Shown one piece after another: positions 12,915 through 21,246 of a DNA stretch of 64,000 bases. Origin of the DNA: an uncultured Mycoplasmataceae bacterium. Its GTDB lineage: Bacteria > Bacillota_I > Bacilli_A > Mycoplasmatales > Mycoplasmoidaceae. The DNA lies in contig UQVX01000001.1 in NCBI GenBank assembly GCA_900544585.1, positions 186,001 to 250,000 of the forward strand. The letters are read 5' to 3'. Under the pieces are notes generated by a model. That model was not told the DNA's origin, did not search any database, and worked only from the letters and a program-made list of their open reading frames with translations. The position numbers and the translations under genes were made by a program. Numbering within the stretch: the first letter of the stretch is position 1; each line of letters opens with the position of its first letter.

Positions 12915-13006
12915 GTTACTTAAATGTAACTAGACTACATAAGAATGATACTAAAGTCAAGATAAGACTTTATGTCGAGATCGCTGGCCGCAAGGTCAGT
13001 TTTTTT
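12915..13006 (+). ncRNA. tracrRNA
   Basis: Trans-activating CRISPR RNA. Bases 12932-12963 are complementary to about 31 of the 36 bases of the CRISPR repeat: a perfect block (AGACTACATAAGAATGATAC) followed by further pairs that include G-U wobbles and one bulged A. A small 5' hairpin (GTTAC/GTAAC, 12915-12930) precedes the anti-repeat. After it come a short nexus-like stem (GAC/GTC) and a terminator hairpin CTGGCC-GCAA-GGTCAG at 12984-12999 followed by seven T. The orientation shows that the array is transcribed on the plus strand. Exact 5' end is inferred from the promoter. Confidence 0.92.
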
Positions 13007-13055
13007 ATTGTCTTTATCATCTGTAAATAAAGTTAAAGCAAGATTAATTTTTATT

Positions 13056-13931
13056 ATGGGTTGAAAAATTATTGAAGTGGAATCAGGGGATAGTTTAAAT
13101 TTATTTCTCAATAATTTAGTTATTAAACATAGTAATGATAAAATCATTATTCCAATCAATGATATTGATGTGTTATTAATTAATAATTACAAACTTAAAA
13201 TTACTATCAATCTTATTAATGAATTAGCCGAAAATAATGTATTAACCATTATCTGTGACAATAAATATTTACCAACAACTAACATCTTACCCATCATTGG
13301 CAATTTCAACACAATTAAAGTATTGGACAAACAAATCAATTGAACAGCAATATATAAATCAGATAAATGAAAACAAATCATTAAACAAAAAATCATTAAT
13401 CAGGCACAACTAATTAGTGTGCTAAAGAATGATAGTGATTTGGCTGCTAAAATTCTGGAATTAACTAATGAAATCAAAGAATTTGATGTTTCTAATCGTG
13501 AAGGTCATGCTGCTAAGATGTATTGACATAGTTTATTTGGATTAAACTTCAAGCGTCATGATGATGACTATTGCAATAGTTTATTAAACTATGGTTATAC
13601 AATATTGCGATCATATTTCACAAGATCAATTATTAAGAAAGGGTTAGATCCCAGAATATCATTAAATCATAAGTCATACCACAACTACTTTGCATTAGCA
13701 AGTGATTTGATGGAACCATTTAGGATTTTAATTGATTATGAGGTGTATAAATTAAACCAATTAAATGAAAAAAATTTCTATAATCACAAACAGACATTAA
13801 TTGAATGTTTTAATAAGAAAATCTTTATTAATAACAAGAAAAACTTTATTAACAATGCAATTGATATTTATGTAGATGCAATTGTTAATCAAGATGAACA
13901 ATTACCAAGTGTTGAATTAGATTATGAGTGA
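13056..13931 (+). CDS. cas1: CRISPR spacer integrase Cas1 (type II-A)
   Basis: 291-residue Cas1, the integrase that inserts new spacers as a complex with Cas2. Likely metal ligands are Glu149 in REGHAAKMYW, His205 in LNHKSYHN and Glu220 in DLMEPFR, in family-typical contexts. The start MGWKIIEVE is like other type II-A Cas1 (MGWR...), and one of its Trp residues is UGA. The gene follows the tracrRNA terminator by about 50 bases, so it is probably transcribed by read-through or from a weak own promoter. It overlaps cas2 by eight bases. Confidence 0.95.
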
Positions 13932-14250
13932 TTTTAGAAACATGCGTTTATTACTACTATTCGATCTTCCATCAGTAGAAGATTATGAAAAGAAAGAATA
14001 CACCAAATTTAGAAAAACTCTCATTAGAAATGGTTATGTCATGATGCAATTTTCAGTTTATACAAAATGTGTTAATGCACAAACTAAAGTTGAACAAGAA
14101 TTAAATAAACTTAACAAAGATATTCCCACAAATGGAAATATTAGGATTATTGCCATAACTGAGCACCAATATGTGAATATGGCAATCATTTTAGGAAAGA
14201 AGAAAATTAATGAAATTTACAACAATAGTGACAGATATGTCAAAATCTAA
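13924..14250 (+). CDS. cas2: CRISPR adaptation protein Cas2
   Basis: 108-residue Cas2, structural partner of Cas1 in spacer integration. The first beta strand and loop, MRLLLLFDLPS, carry the conserved Asp at residue 14; the following MMQFSVYTK matches type II Cas2. Start overlaps the end of cas1 and the stop overlaps the csn2 start (TAATG), so the three adaptation genes form one translationally coupled unit. Confidence 0.94.
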   Translation: MSDFRNMRLLLLFDLPSVEDYEKKEYTKFRKTLIRNGYVMMQFSVYTKCVNAQTKVEQELNKLNKDIPTNGNIRIIAITEHQYVNMAIILGKKKINEIYNNSDRYVKI

Positions 14251-14996
14251 TGTTATCAATTAATAAAAATAACATCGAATGTGAATTAGAGTTTGACGGA
14301 ATAAAAATTTTTCAAACTCAAAATCCAACCAAATTATACAAAGATCTAATTCTAGATAGTGTAATTAACATTGATAACAAAAACATTAAATTAGATAATG
14401 TTATCTATATCAACGAACTTACAAAACTAACTGACTTTGTTAACTTAAATAAAAAGTCTTTCTTAATAAAAGAAATCATCAACCTGTTGGAACAATATCC
14501 AATTATTAATATAAGTAATATTAATAATATTAAAGATTATATAAATAATAAATATCAAGAAGAATTAATAGATACTAATGAAGGAGATAATAATAAGCTT
14601 ATTAACTTATTCATAGAATTTATTAATCAAGAATATTTAAATAAAAGTTTATTTAAACTTATCTTAGATTATTGTTTTGAAGATTCAAAACTAATAATTT
14701 TAGATAATGTATCATGAATTGAATTAAATGATTTATATGGTTGGTTAAATGAACATAAGTTCATTATCATAACTTATGATTTTAGAGAATATATTAAAAA
14801 TGCTAGTGAACTAGAATTGTTAGTAACATTTAAACAAAATTATGATTATGTTGAGATGTTAGATAGTAATAAATTAATTGTTTATTTAGAAAAACATATG
14901 AATATTGAAGTAAATAAAGAAAAAATTAATACCTGATTAAACGATAAAAATAACCTAGAATCCTTAAGTTTTTTGTCAAATATCCTAAAAATTTAG
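14250..14996 (+). CDS. csn2: Csn2-type CRISPR adaptation protein
   Basis: 248 residues. Position between cas2 and the array, and one-base overlap with cas2, identify it as the fourth gene of a type II-A locus; Csn2 forms a ring that binds DNA ends during spacer capture. The sequence is divergent: it is rich in Asn, Ile and Lys, but the stretch KLIILDNVSWIELND and the following EHKFIIITYDFREYI resemble the strand-helix pattern at the C-terminal part of Csn2. Canonical Csn2 is about 220 residues. Function is assigned mainly by context. Its 3' end must also hold leader or promoter signals, because the first repeat begins only 30 bases later. Confidence 0.85.
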
Positions 14997-15026
14997 CATT
15001 TTTAGTTAATTTTTTAATAATTTGAG
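14997..15026 (+). promoter_or_regulatory. CRISPR leader end with leader-anchoring motif
   Basis: Thirty AT-rich bases between csn2 and the first repeat. The last seven, ATTTGAG at 15020-15026, equal the leader-anchoring sequence described for type II-A loci of streptococci, directly next to the first repeat. This marks the site of new spacer insertion. No clear promoter is seen inside this short leader. Confidence 0.75.
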
Positions 15027-17571
15027 GTTTTGGCTTGGTATCATTCTTATGTAGTCTAAAACTAATGTAGCTTCATCTCACAACCCATTGGTGTTTTGGC
15101 TTGGTATCATTCTTATGTAGTCTAAAACATCAATTATTCGTAATACTAGATGCCGTCAGTTTTGGCTTGGTATCATTCTTATGTAGTCTAAAACATTTGG
15201 TTAATATAGTTATCAAAACCAATTGTTTTGGCTTGGTATCATTCTTATGTAGTCTAAAACAAGAAAACAATTATCAACGACTACAACTACGTTTTGGCTT
15301 GGTATCATTCTTATGTAGTCTAAAACTTCAATAAATCTTTTTTCATATTTATATGCGTTTTGGCTTGGTATCATTCTTATGTAGTCTAAAACATTAAGAA
15401 TGATTAATAAAAAGTTAAAGAGGTTTTGGCTTGGTATCATTCTTATGTAGTCTAAAACGATTAGAAAATCAAAAAGGCACTATTTTGCGTTTTGGCTTGG
15501 TATCATTCTTATGTAGTCTAAAACTGATTAGACAATATAGAGAATGTTTATTTAGTTTTGGCTTGGTATCATTCTTATGTAGTCTAAAACAATATTTAGA
15601 TATTTAAAGGAAACTCATATTGTTTTGGCTTGGTATCATTCTTATGTAGTCTAAAACATTAAAAATTATGACTAATCAGCAATTAGGGTTTTGGCTTGGT
15701 ATCATTCTTATGTAGTCTAAAACACTGACTGGCTGACTAACCGAATATGGTATGTTTTGGCTTGGTATCATTCTTATGTAGTCTAAAACTTAACTTTTTT
15801 ATTTAAGGAAAAAACAACCGTTTTGGCTTGGTATCATTCTTATGTAGTCTAAAACAATTATAAATTAGTTTAGATTCTTCGTTAAGTTTTGGCTTGGTAT
15901 CATTCTTATGTAGTCTAAAACGTTAATTAATTAACAATACTTATAACACGCGTTTTGGCTTGGTATCATTCTTATGTAGTCTAAAACTGGATTAAGCGGG
16001 GTTTATGTATTAGAATTGTTTTGGCTTGGTATCATTCTTATGTAGTCTAAAACCACCTCCAAATGTATCAACAAATTGTAAAAGTTTTGGCTTGGTATCA
16101 TTCTTATGTAGTCTAAAACCTTTATTAGAATGGGATAACACCTACAAAGGTTTTGGCTTGGTATCATTCTTATGTAGTCTAAAACTAATCAATGTTCCAA
16201 ATCCAGTGGCAAATAGTTTTGGCTTGGTATCATTCTTATGTAGTCTAAAACTTATGGAAAATAACATTTATTGGTATTATTGTTTTGGCTTGGTATCATT
16301 CTTATGTAGTCTAAAACTAAGTGATTAAAACTTAAAGGAATACATATGTTTTGGCTTGGTATCATTCTTATGTAGTCTAAAACTTATCTTATATACCAAA
16401 GATTATGAAACAAGTTTTGGCTTGGTATCATTCTTATGTAGTCTAAAACTGAAAGCATATGCATTTCATAAAATAGATGGTTTTGGCTTGGTATCATTCT
16501 TATGTAGTCTAAAACATTATGCTGCATTATAGTATCTTTTATAGAGTTTTGGCTTGGTATCATTCTTATGTAGTCTAAAACTCATTCATAAAAGAAATAG
16601 ATTTTGAAATAGTTTTGGCTTGGTATCATTCTTATGTAGTCTAAAACCTTAGTTGTTCATCAGTTGGGATAGTTTTAGTTTTGGCTTGGTATCATTCTTA
16701 TGTAGTCTAAAACAATTTTGATAATAACTGGCAAACTTTAAATGTTTTGGCTTGGTATCATTCTTATGTAGTCTAAAACTGCTATTACTGGTAAATATGA
16801 TTTGTCGTTGTTTTGGCTTGGTATCATTCTTATGTAGTCTAAAACAATAATTATAGATTTTAAAAAATTAGAATGGTTTTGGCTTGGTATCATTCTTATG
16901 TAGTCTAAAACTATTAGAGCACGTTGAAACGTTTTAGGCTCGTTTTGGCTTGGTATCATTCTTATGTAGTCTAAAACAACCAAGATATTGAAATGTTGAT
17001 TTATACCGTTTTGGCTTGGTATCATTCTTATGTAGTCTAAAACTAAAAAGTGAGGATATGGATGATAAATATAGTTTTGGCTTGGTATCATTCTTATGTA
17101 GTCTAAAACTAGAAATCGACCCAAAAAATATCAACCGTAGTTTTGGCTTGGTATCATTCTTATGTAGTCTAAAACATTTCACAAAGAGAAAACAGATAAT
17201 GCTTTGTTTTGGCTTGGTATCATTCTTATGTAGTCTAAAACATAAATTAATTAGGGTGGTATTTTAATGGGGTTTTGGCTTGGTATCATTCTTATGTAGT
17301 CTAAAACTAATGGTGTGGTTTAAAAATAGACGTAGTGGTTTTGGCTTGGTATCATTCTTATGTAGTCTAAAACAATTAAACTTTTAATAGAAAGAAAACA
17401 ACCGTTTTGGCTTGGTATCATTCTTATGTAGTCTAAAACAATTAAAACAAAATTATGATTATGTAATTAGTTTTGGTTTGGTATCATTCTTATGTAGTCT
17501 AAAACCATCTCAATGACCACAATGTTTAACATATAGTTTTGGTTTGGTATCATTCTTATGTAGTCTAAAAT
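15027..17571 (+). CRISPR. Type II-A CRISPR array, 39 repeats and 38 spacers
   Basis: Repeats are 36 bases, beginning GTTTTGGCTTGGTATC and ending TATGTAGTCTAAAAC. Spacers are 30 bases except one of 31 (15591-15621). Repeats 1-37 are identical as read. Repeats 38 (17470) and 39 (17536) have GGTTTGG in place of GGCTTGG, and the last also ends in T instead of C, so the degenerate trailer end is distal to cas genes and the leader is at 15027. tracrRNA pairing gives the same direction. All spacers differ from one another; their targets cannot be found without a search. Open reading frames across the array are only translated repeats. Confidence 0.98.
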
Positions 17572-18131
17572 TTGCTTAAAAACCAATAGTTAGAACAGTT
17601 GTTTTTGTGGGACATAGTTTGACATCTAGAAATAATATTTTTCAATTATTTTCTAAATCAAATAGCTACTAATTATTTAAAATAATTCAATAATTAATTG
17701 TGAATAATTATGTTTATAATAAATTAATTATTAGAAAATAAATTGAAAAATAATTAATAAATTAATAATTATCATTAATAGTACATTTAGTAATAAAGTT
17801 TGATTTTAGTTATGTATAATTATTTGTGGTATATAGTGATATATACCAATTTCTCAAATTAATTTTATCTCTTTTATTTTTCAAATTTATAATTTGTAAA
17901 TTAATTAATATCCTTAAATATTCATATAAACTTTCTTTAGTTTTTTGTAACCTCCCATTTATTTATTTGATAGTTTATCTGAGTTCATAATTATCTTTTC
18001 TTAATTGTTTCTTTTTTAGTTGTGATATTTTTATTCCTTTTTTAAAAATATTTAATCATTAGATATATAATCTCCTTTCTAATAACTAATAATCTTTATT
18101 TTTTGATAAACATTGTGTACTTTCCTTTCAT
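17572..18131. other. AT-rich region without a convincing gene after the array
   Basis: About 560 bases with extreme AT content and stops in all frames. It contains an imperfect inverted repeat of about 23 bases (17634-17656 with 17731-17755) enclosing a perfect small palindrome at 17671-17687, a hairpin TGGTATAT/ATATACCA at 17827-17848, and the left arm of a 15-bp inverted repeat at 17903-17917. On the minus strand one reading frame (about 17800-18030) shows broken protein-like stretches between TAA codons, perhaps a decayed gene, but composition alone could give this. Confidence 0.5.
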
Positions 18132-18160
18132 TTGATATATAATCACTTCAATGTTATAAT
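18132..18160 (+). promoter_or_regulatory. Sigma-70-type promoter facing a terminator
   Basis: TTGATA at 18132-18137, 17-bp spacer, TATAAT at 18155-18160: the best promoter match in this region. Transcription from about 18167 would run straight into the hairpin at 18179-18211, producing a transcript of only about 45 bases. No coding sequence follows. Confidence 0.55.
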
Positions 18161-18178
18161 TAAGGATATTAATTTAGT

Positions 18179-18211
18179 AAAAAAACTCTTCTAGTAAAGA
18201 AGAGTTTTTTT
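18179..18211. terminator. Bidirectional terminator
   Basis: Perfect 13-bp stem (seven A plus CTCTTC pairing with GAAGAG plus seven T), loop TAGTAAA. It has a T run on either strand. It ends the minus-strand dehydrogenase gene whose stop is at 18217 and can also stop transcription coming from the array side. Confidence 0.85.
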
Positions 18212-18216
18212 GTTGA

Positions 18217-19038
18217 TTAATTATATATTTTCATTAACCAATCATAAAATTTATCATACGTTCTATCAGTTAATATCTTGCGTAAAAATATCATTGGTCT
18301 TGCCATATATCCTTTGCAATAACGGGTTTTTGGATGTTTACTACTAATTGCTTTGTAAACAACTTTAGCTATAACATCAGGTGATGAAATAAAATTGCTA
18401 GCATAATTCTTAACTAAAACATCAGCAACTTTATTAGCTTCTGTACTATAAATAGTGTTGATTGAACTATTTTTTAAATGATCAGCTGCAATTGGTCCTC
18501 AATTAGTTTTAATAATTCCTGGTTCAACTAAAACTACCTGGATATTAAATTGTTTTAATTCCATTCTTAAACAATCACTAAATCCCTCTAAAGCAAATTT
18601 AGATGCACAATATCAACCGCCAAATTTACTAGGAATCTTGCCAGCAATTGATGAAATATTAATGATTCTACCACTCATTTGATCTCTCATAATTGGAGTA
18701 ACTAATTTGATAAGTTTGGCAATACTAAATAAATTTATTTCAAATTGCTGATAAGCTTCATCTAAATCAACATTTTCAATTGCACCATATGAACCATAAC
18801 CTGCATTATTAATTAAAAAATCAATTTGATGATGGTTATGCATGATTTCATTAATACAATTTTTAATGGAATCATTATTAGTTAAATCTAATTTAATAGG
18901 AATAATATTTTTGCCACTACAAATATTTTTAGTATTTCTAGTGGCAGCATAAACAATAATATTATGTTGAGCTAAAATTTTAGTTATTGCTGCTCCAATG
19001 CCACTAGATGCACCTGTTACTAATGCAATTTTTTGCAT
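18217..19038 (-). CDS. Short-chain dehydrogenase/reductase (classical SDR)
   Basis: 273-residue NAD(P)-dependent oxidoreductase. Features in order: cofactor motif TGASSGIG at about residues 9-16, NNAG, catalytic Ser in INISSIAG, and catalytic Tyr/Lys in YCASK. Substrate cannot be told from sequence; these mycoplasmal SDRs are often listed as acting on aldehydes or sugars. The start ATG at 19038 is chosen because GAGGAG lies nine bases upstream; a longer frame from 19059 would include the Shine-Dalgarno. The gene is flanked by terminators on both sides, so it is a single-gene transcript. Confidence 0.88.
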
Positions 19039-19098
19039 ATCTAAATTCTCCTCTAACAACTATTATTCTTATAATATACAAGATATTATTAACAATTA

Positions 19099-19131
19099 AA
19101 AAACCTATTCTTTTATTAAGAATAGGTTTTT
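19099..19131. terminator. Bidirectional terminator between lipoprotein and dehydrogenase genes
   Basis: Perfect 14-bp stem: five A plus CCTATTCTT pairing with AAGAATAGG plus five T, loop TTATT. It lies 19 bases after the lipoprotein stop codon. Confidence 0.85.
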
Positions 19132-19149
19132 AGTTATACTAGTAAACTA

Positions 19150-20451
19150 TTATCTTGGTTCTAAGTATTGTTGTAATCTACCGTTGTATTCTACTGAACC
19201 TCATCTACCAACTGCACCTTGAACTGTTATCTTACCATATTGAGAGCCTTCAGGTGGGTACATTCATGTGTTGTCACTTAATGAAATTTTAGGAGTTGGT
19301 TTACCTTCATCAACTGTGTTGTAGAAGTTGTTGATAAACATTAGTTGAGCGCCACTTGGAATAGTAATGTTTTTAATTTCTAAGTCATGTCCATTTAAAT
19401 AAATTCTATATTGAATTACATTTTCACCTGGAATTTCATCTTGTGATGCATCATGGTCTAATTTACCACTTGTTAATTTTAAATTAGTGTTAGCTACATC
19501 ATCAAACACATATCCATCTTCATTGATTTCAATGTTGTAAGTTTTAGATGCAAAGTCATATTTTCATGCATTAAGTTGAGTACGCACAAACTTGGCTCTA
19601 ACAGTTAATTTACCTGTTTCATAGAATGGATTAGGCTTACCATTATCTAATTTTTCATTAGGTAAAGTAAATCTATAAACATCTGTCTTTAGTAATTGTT
19701 CAGTTTCTAACATTACACTAGGATTTGCACTATCAAACACTTTTAAATCACCAAGTGTGTATGTTTCAGGATCATTAACTGTAACCTTAACACTAATTTG
19801 TTGTCCTGGTGTTACTGTAATTGTTGTATCAGTAGATGTTTGACCAGTTTTTTCATCATAAAATTCAATCTTACCTAATTCATTGAATTTATCACTTGTT
19901 TTAATTGTTAATTCATACTTTTGAGTTTGACCTGCTTCTCTACTTGTCTCTGTTGATTTTTTAATTGAAAATAGAGTAGATGAATCTTCTACATCTGTCT
20001 TGATGCCAGAAATATAATTTCTAATTGATTGATCAGATGAAATTGTAGGGTTCACAATACCAACTCCATTTGGTTTGTTAACTATGTTATTACTAGTTGA
20101 CGAACCAGATGAACTTGAAGTAGTTGGTTTTTGAATAGGACTAACTACTGGTGTTGTTTGCGTAGGTTGAGAAGATGGTGTACTTGGCACATCTTCTTTA
20201 TTATCATTCTTTCCTGTTTCTTGTTTATTTTCTGAAGCTGATGGATTTTTATTTTGTTCTACATTATCCTTATTTGGTGCCCCTGGTTTTAAACCATTAA
20301 GGTCGCCATTATTGATACTTCCCATATTAGCTTGCTGAGTCGTTGTAGAACCACTAGTTGCACATGAAGCAAGGGCTACACTACCACCAATTGCTAAAGT
20401 TGTACCAAAGATACCCCCTAAGATAAGTAAGTTTCTCACTGATTTTTTCAT
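19150..20451 (-). CDS. Surface lipoprotein, unknown function
   Basis: 433 residues. N-terminus MKKSVRNLL, hydrophobic stretch and lipobox LASC at about residues 27-30 show a lipoprotein. A low-complexity Ser/Thr/Pro/Asn-rich linker covers about residues 35-135 and should hold the folded part away from the membrane. The remainder looks like beta-rich domains, for example TITVTPGQQISVKVTV and GKLTVRAKFV. No enzyme motif is seen; an adhesin or variable surface antigen is possible. Start 20451 is chosen because GGAGGT lies seven bases upstream. It has its own promoter and terminator. Confidence 0.85.
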
Positions 20452-20457
20452 AATATC

Positions 20458-20510
20458 TACCTCCATATGTATAGATGCAAACATCTTATACATATATCTA
20501 TATTATACCA
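20458..20510 (-). promoter_or_regulatory. Extended -10 promoter, 5' leader hairpin and strong RBS of the lipoprotein gene
   Basis: Reading on the minus strand: TGGTATAAT (20502-20510), then an 11-12-bp hairpin with loop TTTG and one bulged A (20493-20467), then the Shine-Dalgarno GGAGGT (20464-20459). The predicted transcription start is at about the foot of the hairpin, so the stem would form the 5' end of the message. Confidence 0.65.
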
Positions 20511-20514
20511 TTGA

Positions 20515-21243
20515 TTAGAGACTATGTTTTGTGCGGTAGTCAGCTAACAAAATTCCTGTTGCAACTGAAACATTCAATGATTGCACATTGCCAAATTGTG
20601 GAATATGAATTTTAACATCAGAGTTTTTTAGCACTAATTGACTTACTCCTTTGTGTTCATTACCAACAACTAAAACTGTTTTGTTAGCATAGCTTTGATT
20701 ATGATAGTTGGTTGAATCATTATCTAGACAACTTGCATATATTCAAAAACCATTATTTTTTAGTTTTTCAATTGCTTGGTTTAAATTAGTAACTTCGCAC
20801 AAAGTTAAATAACTAACAGCATTAGTGCTCGTTTTAATAACTATTTCATTAAATGGATTTGCTTGATTGTTACTTTTGTAAATTACTGCATCAACATTAA
20901 ATGCATCAGCGGTTCTTAAAATTGCACCTAAGTTACCTAAATCTTGAATTTCGTCTAGCATCAATATTAATGATTTATCTTTTTTAGATAATTGTTCTAA
21001 TAAAACTTTTAAATCAATTGGATGATTAGTTTGTTTTAAAACAAATGCAACATCTTGCGTTTTTTTAACATTAGTTAAATTGTTAAAAAAATTTGCATTT
21101 ACAATTTGATACAAAATATTATTACTCTTTAAAAGATTAACTAATTGTTGTTGATTGGCAGTTAAATAAACCATTTCAAATTCCAAATGGTTATTAATGG
21201 CATCTTCTAAAGCTTTTTTGCCAAAAAGATAGACTGGTTTCAA
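20515..21243 (-). CDS. rlmB: TrmH-family (SpoU) RNA 2'-O-methyltransferase, likely 23S rRNA G2251
   Basis: 242-residue SPOUT methyltransferase. An N-terminal substrate-binding domain starts at YLFGKKALEDAI; the catalytic domain has LDEIQDLGNLGAILRTADAF (motif 1, with NLGAILRTA), VVGNEHKGVS (motif 2) and the knot motif IPQFGNVQSLNVSVAT. Adjacent cysS is the same neighbour as in Bacillus, where rlmB sits in the cysS cluster. The start is a TTG, with AAAGGAG about eleven bases upstream; no ATG fits. It lies four bases after the cysS stop and should be cotranscribed. Confidence 0.9.
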
Positions 21244-21246
21244 AAA

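Noticed and set aside
15101..17267. Repetitive open reading frames on both strands with recurring VSFLCSLK or VLDYIRMIPSQN units
   Set aside because: They are translations of the 36-base CRISPR repeat, not proteins.
15790..17403. Spacers 12 and 36 share the last nine bases (AAAACAACC), and spacers 9, 12 and 20 contain AAGGA-like stretches
   Set aside because: Short matches expected by chance in A-rich spacers; not enough to claim a shared target or a bias for gene starts.
17800..18030. Possible decayed gene on the minus strand after the array
   Set aside because: Stops interrupt it and AT-rich composition alone gives Lys/Asn/Ile-rich frames of this length; no family resemblance.
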